DNA of 38,883 nt from Clostridia bacterium (GCA_029007095.1 JAQXHF010000079.1:1-38883); one strand, 5' to 3'. Positions 17,893 to 29,199 are shown, numbered from the stretch's first letter. Numbers and translations are program-made. Notes: generated by a model not told the origin, from the letters alone.

Positions 17893-19680
17893 TTAGAAAT
17901 CAACTTCAGCGATAGTACCGTTGGATCTATCAAAGATAGTCCATGTCTTGCTGAGGCCAACCTTAGAGATAACGCTGTTCTCACCAACAGAAACTCTGAG
18001 GATACCATAGATCTCTGCGTGACCGCCGATATCAATCTGGCCCTCGAAGTCCATACCTGCTGCAAGCTCTACAAGATAGTCAACAGGAACAGTGTAGGTT
18101 GAATCAACCAAAACATTGCCGTCTGCGTCAACGACTCTTGCAGTTGCCTCAACATAAGCACCGAGACCACCCTCAACGCCTACATCAACGAGGTTGTAAC
18201 CATAGAGACCAAGAGCAACATCAAGGCCAAGGCAGATGTTGAACTCACCGTAGATGTCAACCTTACGGTCAACAACAGTAGAGTCGTTAACAACGCTTAC
18301 CTTATTGTTGATGATTTCTACGCCATGGCTTTCCTCTGTTACAACAGTGATTGACATCTTGCCGTTAACATCAATGTTAAGGAGAATATCAAATGTAACT
18401 GAGAGAGGAGTTGAACCAAGAGGTACAGTTACAGAGAAGAGCTTGATTGAAGATGAATCGAAGGAGCTGAGAATATACTTGTCGATAGCGTTTGTGATAA
18501 CATTATCAACATTGATCTTCTCGCCAACTGTCTCGTAAACATCACCAAACTCCTTAGCATAAGAACCGGAGATTGTTGTGGTGTCAACAAGATCATAGTC
18601 GAAGTTAAGATAAACTTCGTTAAAGTTGAGCTTCTTGATGTCCATATCAGCCTTTGCATCTACTGCAAGGTTGGTAAGAGAATAGGACTTTGTAAGGTTT
18701 ACGCCATCGCATACATCCTTAGCGATGCTGAAATCAAGGCCTGTATCTGTGATCTTAGCCTTAATCTTGAAGCCCTTAATTGAGAAGCTAACATTAGCAA
18801 GCTTCTTGAGAGCCTTAGCGATGTCGTCCTTTGAAAGAGCCTCTGTGTCGATGTAACCGTTGCTGATAACATCACCGTTACCGTCAGCGATCATAGCTGT
18901 TGTGAAATCAACATCTGTGCTACCAACATAGTCGATGCTATCAATAAACTCATCAACAGCAGCAGGAGAAGTTGTAGCTACGGTCTGACCGTCAACAACC
19001 TCAACAGACTCAACTGTGCAAGCTGAACCTGTGTAGTTGTCGTTGTTCTTCTCAAGAACAAGTACGTCACCGACTTCTACATCTTCACTGAGGGTAACAA
19101 CATTACCGTCAACTGTGTAGTCAGAAACTTCTACTACATTGTCGCTGTAAACAACATCATCTGAGTATTCTGTGGGAACCTCATTCTTGATCTTTGCGTT
19201 AACAGCAGCAGCAATAGCAAGGTCAACCTCTGCTCTGGGCATGTCACCGGTGCTAACCTTAGCGTCAGCTCTCGGTGTGATGATTCCGTTAACAAGAGCT
19301 GTTGAAAGCTTTGCAACATTGGTGAAATCGTCAGCGTTAGCGATAACAGCAGACTCATCAATGTCAAGGCCGGCAGCAGTTACAAGAACGGTTGCTACGA
19401 ACTCATAATCAACAGGAGCTGTGGTGTCTATTGTCTCATAGTCAACGAGAACGTCATACTTTGCAGCTGTAGCAACAGCGGTAAAGTACTCGTCGCTGGG
19501 ATCAACACCAAGGACAGCCTCTGTAGCGTCACTTGTTTCATAGCCGAATGCCTGATCTACCTGTGCAAGAAATGCGCCAGTCTCAACAACTTCTGTGCCG
19601 GGGATAACAAAACCCGGGAAGATAGCTGACAAAAGAGTCATAAGCATTGCAAGGATAGATGCCATGATTTTTGTGAACAT
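17893..19680 (-). CDS. Large secreted protein of unknown function with SLH-like N-terminal repeats
   Basis: Start MFTKIMASILAMLMTLLSAIFPGFVIPG (signal peptide) with AAAAGGAGG; long acidic, beta-rich, low-Cys sequence; strong promoter and terminator. Confidence 0.75.
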   Translation of the reverse strand: MFTKIMASILAMLMTLLSAIFPGFVIPGTEVVETGAFLAQVDQAFGYETSDATEAVLGVDPSDEYFTAVATAAKYDVLVDYETIDTTAPVDYEFVATVLVTAAGLDIDESAVIANADDFTNVAKLSTALVNGIITPRADAKVSTGDMPRAEVDLAIAAAVNAKIKNEVPTEYSDDVVYSDNVVEVSDYTVDGNVVTLSEDVEVGDVLVLEKNNDNYTGSACTVESVEVVDGQTVATTSPAAVDEFIDSIDYVGSTDVDFTTAMIADGNGDVISNGYIDTEALSKDDIAKALKKLANVSFSIKGFKIKAKITDTGLDFSIAKDVCDGVNLTKSYSLTNLAVDAKADMDIKKLNFNEVYLNFDYDLVDTTTISGSYAKEFGDVYETVGEKINVDNVITNAIDKYILSSFDSSSIKLFSVTVPLGSTPLSVTFDILLNIDVNGKMSITVVTEESHGVEIINNKVSVVNDSTVVDRKVDIYGEFNICLGLDVALGLYGYNLVDVGVEGGLGAYVEATARVVDADGNVLVDSTYTVPVDYLVELAAGMDFEGQIDIGGHAEIYGILRVSVGENSVISKVGLSKTWTIFDRSNGTIAEVDF

Positions 19681-19802
19681 AAAAATTCCTCCTTTTATAT
19701 TTCGGAACAAGGAACAGCAGTCTGAAAGTGGTATAACGTTAGTACCGCTTTGAAGCGAAGGATATGTGAAATATCCACCTGTGTTTTCCTATATCCACGC
19801 TG

Positions 19803-19831
19803 ATTATACAATATTTTCCGTTAATTTGCAA
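19803..19831 (-). promoter_or_regulatory. Sigma-A-type promoter for the 605-aa ORF
   Basis: TTGCAA (19831-19826), 17-bp spacer, TATAAT (19808-19803) on the minus strand. Confidence 0.8.
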
Positions 19832-20110
19832 GTATTTTTTTGCAATTTATTAACATTTTTATGTAAATTTTACCATGTTACCATATTTTGTATCAAAATG
19901 ACTATCGACATACTACAAACTATTGACGCAAGATTGATACTCATAAATTTTTTAATACATATATCAAAAATCAACCCCAAAATTTGGCTATATTGCCACT
20001 TTGTGAAAAAATATTTGTGCAATTTTCAGATTAAAATTTTTTATTTATTAAAAATAAAAATGCTTTATAATATAAAGTTTATTAAAAGTGCCAAAGTGTA
20101 AATCGCAATA

Positions 20111-20139
20111 TTGAAAATAAATAAGTTTTATGATATAAT
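20111..20139 (+). promoter_or_regulatory. Promoter of DtxR/MntR-like gene
   Basis: TTGAAA (20111-20116), 17-bp spacer, TATAAT (20134-20139). Confidence 0.7.
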
Positions 20140-20170
20140 CCTATAAAATTCGATGACAGGAGGAAACAAA

Positions 20171-20534
20171 ATGAGATTACAGGAATCCGGTGAGATGTAT
20201 CTTGAAACTATATATATACTTTCCTCGAAGCTTTCAAATGTAAGAAGCATTGATATCAGCGAATATATGAGCTTTTCAAAGCCGAGCGTAAGCCGTGCTG
20301 TCGGTTTGCTGAAATCCGGCGGATACATCGAAATTGATGCAAGCGGATATATCACTTTGACTCCGGAGGGTAATTATTGCCGAGAAAACTTATGAAAGAC
20401 ATACCCTGTTAACAAAAATATTTGTTAAACTCGGAGTAAACGAAGCTATTGCCGCCGAAGACGCCTGCAAAATTGAACATGATATAAGCGACGAAACCTT
20501 TGCCGCTATCAAAAAATACTTTACAAGCATATAA
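20171..20534 (+). pseudogene. DtxR/MntR-like metal-dependent regulator interrupted by a 1-nt frameshift
   Basis: Frame 1: MRLQESGEMYLETIYILSSKLSNVRSIDISEYMSFSKPSVSRAVGLLKSGGYIEIDASGYITLTPEG; continuing in the other frame: IAEKTYERHTLLTKIFVKLGVNEAIAAEDACKIEHDISDETFAAIKKYFTSI*. Span is 364 nt (3n+1). Confidence 0.82.
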
Positions 20535-20589
20535 TTCGTTACACTATATAATATGAATAATAATTATAAATATTGTATTTAACAATGAT

Positions 20590-20635
20590 AAAAAGTAAAG
20601 CCACCGTACTCTCTGTGTGAGAATTCGGTGGCTTT
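20590..20635 (-). terminator. Terminator at the end of the ribosomal superoperon
   Basis: AAAGCCACCG ... CGGTGGCTTT inverted repeat followed on the minus strand by ACTTTTT. Confidence 0.8.
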
Positions 20636-20653
20636 TGTCAGTTAATTACCTTA

Positions 20654-21010
20654 TTATTTTGCTTCCGGCTCAACGAGCTCGATGATGCACATTTCTGATG
20701 CGTCACCGCGGCGAGTTCCGGTCTTAATAATACGGCAGTAACCGCCGTTTACATCCTTATATTTGGGAGCAATCTCAGTGAAGAGCTTGTTGACAACGCT
20801 CTCTTTGGTAACGTATGCCAAAACCTGTCTTCTTGAATGAAGTGAACCGTCCTTGGCGATGGTGATCATCTTCTCCGCCATTGAACGAACTTCCTTTGCC
20901 CTTGTAACGGTGGTCTCTATTCTGCCTTTTTCTAAAAGGTATGTTACCATACCTCTGAGCATTGACTTACGATGGTCGCTTGCTCTTCCAAGCTTTCTGG
21001 AACCTGGCAT
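20654..21010 (-). CDS. rplQ: 50S ribosomal protein L17
   Basis: [34 protein letters not shown]. Confidence 0.98.
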   Translation of the reverse strand: MPGSRKLGRASDHRKSMLRGMVTYLLEKGRIETTVTRAKEVRSMAEKMITIAKDGSLHSRRQVLAYVTKESVVNKLFTEIAPKYKDVNGGYCRIIKTGTRRGDASEMCIIELVEPEAK

Positions 21011-21068
21011 TTAAAGTCACTCCTTTACCGTTAGTTGTGATGATAAAATAGTTTACAGTTAAAAAGAA

Positions 21069-22019
21069 TTACTCGTCATCTCTGCGAAGGTCATATCCGA
21101 GAGAAAGAAGTTTTGCAACAACCTCGTCAAGAGATTTTCTGCCGAGATTGCGAACCTTCATCATATCGTCCTCGGATTTGCCGATAAGATCTTCTACTGT
21201 ATTGATACCTGCTCTCTTCAAGCAGTTGAAAGAGCGCACAGACAGGTCAAGTTCCTCAATGGTCATCTCCAAGGCCTTTTCCTTGCCTTTGTTCTTATTC
21301 TCAATCATAACCTCAGTCTCAAATGCCTCGTCGGAGAGGTCTCCGAAAAGACTGAGATGCTCGTTGAGGATCTTGGCGCCAAGAGAAACGGCTTCCTTTG
21401 CGGAAATAGTACCGTTTGTCCACACCTCTAATGTGAGTTTGTCATAGTCAGTAATCTGACCGACGCGTGTGTTCTCGACTGTGTAATTTACCTTTAATAC
21501 AGGTGAATAAATAGAGTCGATAGCAATTACGCCAATCGGCGGTTGAAGATACTGCTTGTTTCTTTCAGCAGAAACATATCCTCTGCCCTTGCTGCAAGTA
21601 AGCTCCATTACAACATGCGCGTCGCTGTCGAGCGAAGCAATGTGAAGATCGGGGTTAAGAATTTCAACCTCCGAATCGGTCTTGAAGCTGCCTGCGGTAA
21701 GCTCGCCCTCGCCCTTAACATCTACATACATAGTTTTCGGGCCGTCACCGTGTATTTTAAGGATAACGCTCTTCAGGTTAAGAACGATTTCCGTAACATC
21801 CTCTTTAACGCCGGGAATCGTTGAGAACTCGTGAAGAATTCCATCAATTTTAACGGAAGTTATTGCATAACCCGGAAGTGAGGAAAGTAAAACTCTTCTC
21901 AGGCTGTTACCGAGAGTAGTGCCGTAACCTCTCTCCAACGGATCAACAATAAATTTACCGTAAGTACCGTCAGGTAAAACATCGGCTGTTTCGATTCTTG
22001 GTTTTTCTATTCCAATCAT
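21069..22019 (-). CDS. rpoA: DNA-directed RNA polymerase subunit alpha
   Basis: [29 protein letters not shown]-terminal domain [22 protein letters not shown]. Confidence 0.98.
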   Translation of the reverse strand: MIGIEKPRIETADVLPDGTYGKFIVDPLERGYGTTLGNSLRRVLLSSLPGYAITSVKIDGILHEFSTIPGVKEDVTEIVLNLKSVILKIHGDGPKTMYVDVKGEGELTAGSFKTDSEVEILNPDLHIASLDSDAHVVMELTCSKGRGYVSAERNKQYLQPPIGVIAIDSIYSPVLKVNYTVENTRVGQITDYDKLTLEVWTNGTISAKEAVSLGAKILNEHLSLFGDLSDEAFETEVMIENKNKGKEKALEMTIEELDLSVRSFNCLKRAGINTVEDLIGKSEDDMMKVRNLGRKSLDEVVAKLLSLGYDLRRDDE

Positions 22020-22059
22020 TCAAAACCCTCCTTGTTGTATTTAGTTTACGGTTTAATGA

Positions 22060-22683
22060 TTATTTAGAGTAAAGCTCAACGATAAGCTGTTCGTCAACAG
22101 GACATGCAATCTGATCTCTTTCGGGGAGATTGATAACTTTGGCTTCTGTTTCAGAAGTCTTATCAAGCCACTGCGGAACAGGGCGTGCGCCGTTAGCTTC
22201 AAGAACTGCCTTGATCTTAACGCTGTCTTTGCTCTTGTCAGCGATAGCGATTACATCGCCGGCCTTCAAAAGATAAGAAGGAATGTTTACCTTACGGCCG
22301 TTTACTGTGTAGTGACCGTGTGTTACAAGCTGTCTACCTTCGTTTCTCGAGCTTGACCAGCCCAAAAGGTAAACAACATTATCAAGACGGCTTTCGCAGA
22401 TTTTGAGAAGGTTCGGACCTGTCATTCCCTGCTTACGCTCGGCCTCGACAAAATATTTTGAGAACTGACTCTCCTGAATACCGTAGTATCTCTTAGCCTG
22501 CTGCTTTGCGCGAAGCTGAAGACCGTATTCGGAAGTCTTTTTGCGGCTCTGACCATGCTGGCCGGGGGCATAAGAACGGCGCTCTACTGCACACTTAGCA
22601 GTGTAGCATCTGTCTCCTTTGAGGAAGAGCTTCTTACCCTCACGGCGGCACATTTTACATACCGCACCGGTATATCTTGACAT
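22060..22683 (-). CDS. rpsD: 30S ribosomal protein S4 (zinc-binding form)
   Basis: [36 protein letters not shown]...[25 protein letters not shown]. Confidence 0.98.
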   Translation of the reverse strand: MSRYTGAVCKMCRREGKKLFLKGDRCYTAKCAVERRSYAPGQHGQSRKKTSEYGLQLRAKQQAKRYYGIQESQFSKYFVEAERKQGMTGPNLLKICESRLDNVVYLLGWSSSRNEGRQLVTHGHYTVNGRKVNIPSYLLKAGDVIAIADKSKDSVKIKAVLEANGARPVPQWLDKTSETEAKVINLPERDQIACPVDEQLIVELYSK

Positions 22684-22711
22684 TAGTGGTTACACCTCCT
22701 GAAATTATGAG

Positions 22712-23119
22712 TTATACACGTCTTCTCTTGGGCGGGCGGCAGCCGTTGTGCGGAATCGGAGTAACATCCTTAATAAGGCTGACTTCGAGACCGGCTGTTT
22801 GCAAAGCTCTGATTGCAGCTTCACGACCTGCTCCGGGACCCTTAACGTAAACCTCAACAGTTTTCATACCATGCTCGATAGCAGCCTTAGCTGCGGTCTC
22901 GGCAGCAGTCTGTGCTGCAAACGGAGTAGACTTCTTAGAACCTCTGAAGCCCATCTCACCTGCGCTAGCCCACGATACTGCGTTACCCTGTGTATCACTT
23001 ATAGTAACGATGGTATTGTTGAAGGTGGATTGGATATGAGCTGCGCCGCGTTCAATATTTTTGCGTTCACGGCGTCTGCGAACTGCAGTGCCCTTCTTAG
23101 CGGAACCCTTGGGTGCCAT
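22712..23119 (-). CDS. rpsK: 30S ribosomal protein S11
   Basis: [30 protein letters not shown]...[15 protein letters not shown]. Confidence 0.98.
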   Translation of the reverse strand: MAPKGSAKKGTAVRRRRERKNIERGAAHIQSTFNNTIVTISDTQGNAVSWASAGEMGFRGSKKSTPFAAQTAAETAAKAAIEHGMKTVEVYVKGPGAGREAAIRALQTAGLEVSLIKDVTPIPHNGCRPPKRRRV

Positions 23120-23134
23120 ATTATCCCTCCTAAA

Positions 23135-23503
23135 TTACTTCTTCTTGTTAGCAATAGTCTTTTTCGGACCCTTGCGTGTACGAGCGTTTGTCTTTGAGCG
23201 CTGACCTCTTACGGGCAGGCCCTTTCTGTGGCGTACGCCACGGTAACAACCGATTTCGATAAGTCTCTTGATATCAAAAGCGGTCTCTCTGCGCAAATCA
23301 CCCTCAACCTTAACATTATGGTCGATGTATTCACGCAATTTAGCTACATCTTCCTCAGTAAGATCCTTAACTCTGATGTCGGGATTTACGCCTGTAGCTT
23401 TGATAATGTCGCTTGCTGTCTTGCGACCGATACCGTAGATGTAAGTAAGAGCGATTTCAACTCTCTTCTCTCTCGGCAGGTCAACACCTGATATACGCGC
23501 CAT
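23135..23503 (-). CDS. rpsM: 30S ribosomal protein S13
   Basis: [26 protein letters not shown]...[18 protein letters not shown]. Confidence 0.98.
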   Translation of the reverse strand: MARISGVDLPREKRVEIALTYIYGIGRKTASDIIKATGVNPDIRVKDLTEEDVAKLREYIDHNVKVEGDLRRETAFDIKRLIEIGCYRGVRHRKGLPVRGQRSKTNARTRKGPKKTIANKKK

Positions 23504-23541
23504 TCTTCAGTTGCACCTCCAATAAGATGGTTTGCGTCGGA

Positions 23542-23655
23542 TTAGCCCTGACGCTGTTTGTGCTTGGGATTCTCACAGATTACCATGACTTTTCCCTTGC
23601 GCTTAATAATCTTGCACTTCTCGCAAATTTTCTTTACAGAAGGTCTGACTTTCAT
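23542..23655 (-). CDS. rpmJ: 50S ribosomal protein L36 (not in ORF track)
   Basis: Read directly: [37 protein letters not shown]. Confidence 0.97.
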   Translation of the reverse strand: MKVRPSVKKICEKCKIIKRKGKVMVICENPKHKQRQG

Positions 23656-23688
23656 TTGTATGCCCTCCTTGAAAAATTGGCCTTTAGC

Positions 23689-23907
23689 TTATTTTGATCG
23701 CCAAGTTATGCGTCCGCGAGTGAGATCGTATGGCGAAACTTCGACCTTCACTTTATCTCCGGGAAGGATTCGGATGTAATTCATCCTGAGCTTGCCCGAA
23801 ATGTGCGCCAGTATTCTGTGACCGTTTTCCAGCTCAACCTGAAAGGTTGCATTTGGCAATGCCTCAATGACAGTTCCTTCAAGTTCAAGCATATCCTGTT
23901 TTGACAT
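23689..23907 (-). CDS. infA: Translation initiation factor IF-1
   Basis: [53 protein letters not shown]. Confidence 0.98.
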   Translation of the reverse strand: MSKQDMLELEGTVIEALPNATFQVELENGHRILAHISGKLRMNYIRILPGDKVKVEVSPYDLTRGRITWRSK

Positions 23908-23920
23908 ATACTAAACCTCC

Positions 23921-24670
23921 TTAAAGCAGAGTAAGTATCTTTGGACCGCTCGGTGTTATTGCAACCGTGTGTTCAAAGTGGGCGGACAGCTTACCGTCTC
24001 TGGTTTTTACCGTCCAACCGTCGGGTAATGTTTTGACTCCTGCTTTACCCTCGTTAATCATGGGTTCGATAGCAATCGTCATACCCGGCAACAGGCGAAC
24101 TCCCCTACCGGGTGTTCCGAAATTCGGTACACTTGGATCTTCATGCAGCGAGTTGCCGACTCCGTGTCCTACAAATTCACGGACAACAGAAAATCCGCGT
24201 GACTCGCAATACTGAGCAATAGCCGAACCGATATCACCGATTCTGCCGCCTGCGACAGCTTTCTGAATTCCTACATAAAGGCTTTCTTTGGTCGTGTCGC
24301 ACAGCCGCTTCGCTTCCGGGCTCATCTTGCCCGCCGCGAAAGTAGCAGCATTATCGCCGTTAAAACCGTTCAACTCGGCGCCAAGGTCAATACTGACTAT
24401 GTCGCCTTCTCGTATAACACGCTTTTTGCTCGGTATTCCATGAATGACCTCGTCGTTTATGGAAATGCATGCCGTAGCAGGATAGCCGTTATAATTAAGG
24501 AAATTAGGTTTAGCTCCGCATTTCACAATATAATCATAGGCTATCTTGTCTATCTCGCCGGTTGTTACACCCGGCTCGACAGCCTCACCTGCTAACTTTA
24601 ATGCTCCTGCCGAAATGATGCATGCCTCTCGCATGAGAGCAAGCTCTCTGTTCGTTTTGAGCACTATCAT
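23921..24670 (-). CDS. map: Methionine aminopeptidase type I
   Basis: NDEVIHGIPSKKRVIREGDIVSIDLGA, GHGVGNSLHEDPSVPNFG. Confidence 0.97.
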   Translation of the reverse strand: MIVLKTNRELALMREACIISAGALKLAGEAVEPGVTTGEIDKIAYDYIVKCGAKPNFLNYNGYPATACISINDEVIHGIPSKKRVIREGDIVSIDLGAELNGFNGDNAATFAAGKMSPEAKRLCDTTKESLYVGIQKAVAGGRIGDIGSAIAQYCESRGFSVVREFVGHGVGNSLHEDPSVPNFGTPGRGVRLLPGMTIAIEPMINEGKAGVKTLPDGWTVKTRDGKLSAHFEHTVAITPSGPKILTLL

Positions 24671-24672
24671 GC

Positions 24673-25305
24673 TTAATCCTCCAATGCCTTGAGTGTGAGA
24701 GCCGTTGTATCGGCTACATCCTCCTGGCCTTCAACTACTCTGAGAATTCCTTTCGCTGAGTAGTAATCCTTGAGCGGCTCAGTCTGCTTGTGGTAAACTT
24801 CAAGTCTCTCAAGTACGGTGTCGGGATGATCGTCCTTACGCTGAATAAGCTCTGCGTCGCAGACATCGCAAACGCCGTCCATAGCCGGAGCCTTATACTC
24901 CGTATGATAGGTAGCGCCGCATGACTTGCAAACTCTTCTGCCCGACATTCTTGCAATGATTTTCTCGTCCGGAACCTCAATATCAATTACTCTGTCGATA
25001 TCTATTCCCATAGCGTCGAGAGCCTCGGCCTGAGGAATAGTACGCGGAAATCCGTCGAGTATAAAACCGTTGCTGCAATCATCTTTGCCGAGTCTGTCCT
25101 TGATGATGCCGATTACGACATCATCGGGAACAAGTTGACCGGCGTCAATATAGGACTTAGCTTTAAGTCCCATTTCCGTGCCCTTTGAAAGAGCTTCGCG
25201 GATAATGTTTCCTGTTGAAACAGCGGGTATATTGAGCTTGTTGCAAATTACCTCAGCCTGAGTACCCTTACCCGCTCCGGGAGCTCCGAGAAGAATCAAC
25301 TTCAT
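24673..25305 (-). CDS. adk: Adenylate kinase (zinc-lid form)
   Basis: MKLILLGAPGAGKGTQAEVI, GFPRTIPQAEAL, lid CKSCGATYH...CDVCD. Confidence 0.98.
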   Translation of the reverse strand: MKLILLGAPGAGKGTQAEVICNKLNIPAVSTGNIIREALSKGTEMGLKAKSYIDAGQLVPDDVVIGIIKDRLGKDDCSNGFILDGFPRTIPQAEALDAMGIDIDRVIDIEVPDEKIIARMSGRRVCKSCGATYHTEYKAPAMDGVCDVCDAELIQRKDDHPDTVLERLEVYHKQTEPLKDYYSAKGILRVVEGQEDVADTTALTLKALED

Positions 25306-25322
25306 TTGAAAGCTCCTTTCTA

Positions 25323-26651
25323 TCAATCAAGGAATCCCTTGTAATGACGCATCATCATCTGAGATTCAATCTGTTTAACAGTTTCAAGCGCGACACCAAC
25401 AAGAATGATTATTGATGTACCGCCGAGAGAAATCTGCATTCCGTCACCGTCAAGCGCAGCAGAAGTAATAAGCTGGAAGAGGATCGGGAACAGCGCAACA
25501 ACAGAAAGAAGAAGAGCGCCGAGAAGGATAATTCTTGATAATACCTTTGAAATGTAATCCGAAGTCGGCTTGCCCGGACGAATACCCGGAATAGCGCCGC
25601 TGTTCTTACGGATGTTGTTTGCCATTTCGATCGGATTGTACTGAATTGAAGCATAGAAATATGCAAAGAATATAATCAATACAAAGTACAAAATCGCATA
25701 TACCCAGCTATTGCTGCTGAAGTATTTAAAGAAATGGTCATACCAGCCGTCGCCTGCCGATGCACCGACAAAAAGATTGATTGTCGGGGGAAGCGAAAGA
25801 ATAGAGCTGGCGAAGATAACGGGGAGAACACCGGACATATTAACCTTGATGGGGATATGTGTGCTCTGTCCGCCGTACATTTTACGACCTACAACTCTCT
25901 TAGCATACTGAACCGGAATACGGCGCTCAGCATTGTCCATCCATACGATATAAGCAACCATAAGGAGAAGACATACAGCAACTACAACAGAAAGAACTGC
26001 GTAAACGCCGCCTCTTGAGAAGTAACCGGTCTCCGAACCGAAAAGCTGTGCAATAATAGTGGGAATTCTGGAAACGATACCTGCAAAAAGGATAAGCGAG
26101 ATACCGTTGCCGACGCCCTTGTCATTTATCTGCTCACCGAGCCACATAATAAATGCGGTACCGGCTGTGAAGCAGAGTATAATAACAACCGCCTGGAAAA
26201 TTTCAGCAAAAGTGCCTGTAACACTCATAAGATTGCCGTTGCCGCGCAGATAGAAGTAATAAGCTGTACTTTGAAGCAAGCCAAGAGCAACTGTAACATA
26301 ACGAGTGATAGTTGCTATCTTCTTTCTGCCTTCCTCGCCGTCCTTAGCGAGTCGCTCAAGAGGAGGAATAGCGACAGTCAACAACTGCATGATGATGGAG
26401 CTGTTAATATACGGAGTAACCGACATAGCGAATATTGTACCGTAATTAAAAGCGTCACCCGTCATCATATTCAAATATTCCATAAATGTGCCGGACATTG
26501 CTGCGTCTGTGAAGATGCCGTCAGCGCCCGCATTTACGAACGGTACGGGGATAGCCGCGCCGACACGGAATATAAGAAGAATTAATGCTGTGAATAACAT
26601 TTTCTTACGAAGATCAGCGATCTTCCAAGCATTGGCAAGCGTCTTTAACAT
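25323..26651 (-). CDS. secY: Preprotein translocase subunit SecY
   Basis: Multi-TM, AERRIPVQYAKRVVGRKMYGGQSTHIPIKVNMSGVLPVIFASS. Confidence 0.98.
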   Translation of the reverse strand: MLKTLANAWKIADLRKKMLFTALILLIFRVGAAIPVPFVNAGADGIFTDAAMSGTFMEYLNMMTGDAFNYGTIFAMSVTPYINSSIIMQLLTVAIPPLERLAKDGEEGRKKIATITRYVTVALGLLQSTAYYFYLRGNGNLMSVTGTFAEIFQAVVIILCFTAGTAFIMWLGEQINDKGVGNGISLILFAGIVSRIPTIIAQLFGSETGYFSRGGVYAVLSVVVAVCLLLMVAYIVWMDNAERRIPVQYAKRVVGRKMYGGQSTHIPIKVNMSGVLPVIFASSILSLPPTINLFVGASAGDGWYDHFFKYFSSNSWVYAILYFVLIIFFAYFYASIQYNPIEMANNIRKNSGAIPGIRPGKPTSDYISKVLSRIILLGALLLSVVALFPILFQLITSAALDGDGMQISLGGTSIIILVGVALETVKQIESQMMMRHYKGFLD

Positions 26652-27095
26652 TTATACCACCTCTGCAATTCCGCCCGCAGCTTCAATCTTCTGCTTAGCA
26701 GATTCTGAGAATGCGTTTGCCTTTACTGTAAGCTTCTTGCTAAGCTCGCCGTTACCGAGGATTTTAACGCCGTCAAAGGAATTCTTAACAAGACCGGCGT
26801 TTGCAAGTGCGTTTACATCTACTACCGCGCCGTTATCAAACTTAGCTTCGAGAGAAGAAACATTGACAGCAACTATCTCCTTGCGGAAAATGTTGTTGAA
26901 TCCTCTCTTGGGAAGGCGTCTCTGCAAAGGCATCTGGCCGCCCTCAAAGCCCGGACGCATTCCGCGACCTGCTCTGGCTTTCTGACCTTTATGACCTTTA
27001 CCTGCTGTCTTACCCTGACCTGAACCGGCGCCTCTGCCTATACGCTTACGCTCCTTGGTGGAACCGGCTACCGGTGAAAGTTCGTGCAACTTCAT
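26652..27095 (-). CDS. rplO: 50S ribosomal protein L15
   Basis: [41 protein letters not shown]. Confidence 0.98.
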   Translation of the reverse strand: MKLHELSPVAGSTKERKRIGRGAGSGQGKTAGKGHKGQKARAGRGMRPGFEGGQMPLQRRLPKRGFNNIFRKEIVAVNVSSLEAKFDNGAVVDVNALANAGLVKNSFDGVKILGNGELSKKLTVKANAFSESAKQKIEAAGGIAEVV

Positions 27096-27112
27096 AATTC
27101 GCACCTCCTTGC

Positions 27113-27292
27113 TTATGCTTCGGTTACCTGGATAAGGTGAGCAATCTTCTTCACCTTACCAAGCGTCTGCGGATTGTTCGGCTGAACCGAAATGTCTCCA
27201 ATTTTGTGAAGACCAAGTGCATGAGCGGTGGCAATCTGGTCCTTTTTGCTGCCGATCAAGCTCTTAACGAGCTTTACCTGTACATCTGCCAT
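27113..27292 (-). CDS. rpmD: 50S ribosomal protein L30 (not in ORF track)
   Basis: Read directly: [59 protein letters not shown]. Confidence 0.97.
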   Translation of the reverse strand: MADVQVKLVKSLIGSKKDQIATAHALGLHKIGDISVQPNNPQTLGKVKKIAHLIQVTEA

Positions 27293-27306
27293 TTATACCA
27301 CCCTCC

Positions 27307-27807
27307 TTAACCTAAAATTTCCTTTGCCGACTTGTTGCGAACTGCTGCAACCTCATCGACATCACGGAGTTTTGAAAGACCGTCAATAGTAGCTCTGACT
27401 ACATTGCACGGATTGTTTGAACGCAAAGCCTTAGAACGGATATCCTTGATACCTACCATCTCAACAACAGCACGAACAGGACCGCCGGCAATAACTCCGG
27501 TACCGGGTGCGGCAGGCTTCAAAAGAACTTCTCCTGCGCCGAACTTACCGATAATCTCATGAGGAATTGTTGTTCCTTTAAGAGATACCTTAATAAGATT
27601 TTTCTTAGCGTCCTCGATACCTTTACGGATAGCGTCCGGAACTTCGCCTGACTTGCCCAGACCGAAGCCAACTGTTCCGTTGCCGTCACCGACGACTACG
27701 AGAGCAGCAAACTTGAAGATACGGCCGCCTTTAACTGTCTTAGAAACACGGTTGATAGTAACAACGCGTTCCTGAAGCTCCATAGCCGATGCATCAATCT
27801 TAGCCAA
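27307..27807 (-). CDS. rpsE: 30S ribosomal protein S5
   Basis: [50 protein letters not shown]. Confidence 0.98.
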   Translation of the reverse strand: MAKIDASAMELQERVVTINRVSKTVKGGRIFKFAALVVVGDGNGTVGFGLGKSGEVPDAIRKGIEDAKKNLIKVSLKGTTIPHEIIGKFGAGEVLLKPAAPGTGVIAGGPVRAVVEMVGIKDIRSKALRSNNPCNVVRATIDGLSKLRDVDEVAAVRNKSAKEILG

Positions 27808-27825
27808 AAGTAACTCCTCCTTAAC

Positions 27826-28185
27826 TTAGAACTTGAGGCCGCCCTCACGGGCGCCTTCGGCCAGTTCCTGAACACGGCCGTGATATATATAACCACCGCG
27901 GTCAAAAACGCATTTGTCAATGCCTTTTTCAGCGGCGCGCTTTGCGAGAACCTCGCCCACCTTACGGGCTGCGGCTTTGTTTCCGCCATATTCCGCAAAA
28001 TCCTTCTCAACAGTAGAAGCTGAAGCAATAGTTACACCTGCTACATCATCTATTAACTGAGCGTAGATATGCTGTAATGAACGGAAAACATCAAGGCGCG
28101 GGCACTCAGCAGTGCCGGAGATCTTGTTACGCACTCTTTCGTGGCGAGCAAGTCTTGCCTTTTTACTGTCTGGTCTGTTAACCAT
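27826..28185 (-). CDS. rplR: 50S ribosomal protein L18
   Basis: [34 protein letters not shown]...[26 protein letters not shown]. Confidence 0.98.
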   Translation of the reverse strand: MVNRPDSKKARLARHERVRNKISGTAECPRLDVFRSLQHIYAQLIDDVAGVTIASASTVEKDFAEYGGNKAAARKVGEVLAKRAAEKGIDKCVFDRGGYIYHGRVQELAEGAREGGLKF

Positions 28186-28209
28186 AAGTGTTTCACTCCT
28201 TCATTAAGA

Positions 28210-28755
28210 TTATTTGCCACCCTTACCGGTTTTACCTTCCTTGCGGCGGATATGCTCATCAGCATATTTGATACCCTTGCCCTTGTAAGGCTCCGGAGGA
28301 CGCTTTTCGCGTACTTCAGCGGCAAACTGACCTACCTTCTGTTTGTCAGGACCGGAAATAACGATTTTATTCGGTGCCGGAACTTCGATTTTGATACCTT
28401 CCGGCTGAGCAACGATTACCTGATGTGAGTAACCGATATTCAAAACAAGGTCTGTACCCTGCATAGCGGCACGATAACCGATACCGTTGATTTCAAGCTC
28501 TTTCTTGAAGCCTTCGTGAACGCCCTTAACCATATTGGCAATGAGAGTTCTTGTAAGACCGTGAAGAGATTTGTTGAGCTTCTCATCATTCGGACGGGTA
28601 ACGATAACCTCGTTGTTCTCAACAGCGATATTCATATTGCTGTTGAAAGTCTCGGTAAGAGTGCCCTGAGGGCCCTTAGCCGTAACAGTGCTGCCGTCAA
28701 CCTGAACATCGACGCCTGCGGGAATTGCGACCGGTAATCTACCTATTCGTGACAT
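28210..28755 (-). CDS. rplF: 50S ribosomal protein L6
   Basis: [17 protein letters not shown]...[30 protein letters not shown]. Confidence 0.98.
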   Translation of the reverse strand: MSRIGRLPVAIPAGVDVQVDGSTVTAKGPQGTLTETFNSNMNIAVENNEVIVTRPNDEKLNKSLHGLTRTLIANMVKGVHEGFKKELEINGIGYRAAMQGTDLVLNIGYSHQVIVAQPEGIKIEVPAPNKIVISGPDKQKVGQFAAEVREKRPPEPYKGKGIKYADEHIRRKEGKTGKGGK

Positions 28756-28770
28756 CCTAACAGCACCCCC

Positions 28771-29169
28771 TTACCATACAAACGCAAGAACTTCGCCGCC
28801 GATGTTGGCTTTGCGTGCGTCCTTGTCGGTCATTACGCCCTTGGAAGTGGAAACGATTGCGATGCCGAGGCCTTTCATAACCTTAGGCATATCTTCGCAA
28901 CTCGAATAAATACGCAGACCGGGCTTTGATACTCTGCGTAAGCCTGTTATAGCTGAAGTCTTGTTCTGACCGTATTTGAGAGCAATCTCGATCATGCCCT
29001 GCTTACCGTCGTCCTCGACCTTAAAGCTCTTAATGTATCCCTCATCAACAAGAATCTGAGCAATTGCTTTCTTCATGTTTGACGCGGGGACTTTGACAGA
29101 ATCATGTTTTGCAGAACTTGCGTTACGAATTCTGGTCAACATATCTGCTATAGCATCTGTAGTTTGCAT
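28771..29169 (-). CDS. rpsH: 30S ribosomal protein S8
   Basis: [40 protein letters not shown]...[26 protein letters not shown]. Confidence 0.98.
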   Translation of the reverse strand: MQTTDAIADMLTRIRNASSAKHDSVKVPASNMKKAIAQILVDEGYIKSFKVEDDGKQGMIEIALKYGQNKTSAITGLRRVSKPGLRIYSSCEDMPKVMKGLGIAIVSTSKGVMTDKDARKANIGGEVLAFVW

Positions 29170-29199
29170 ACTGTCAACCTCCTTATTGCAATTGCTTGC

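Noticed and set aside
26488-26985. 165-aa + strand ORF opposite secY/rplO
   Set aside because: Overlaps two conserved genes on the other strand; shadow ORF.
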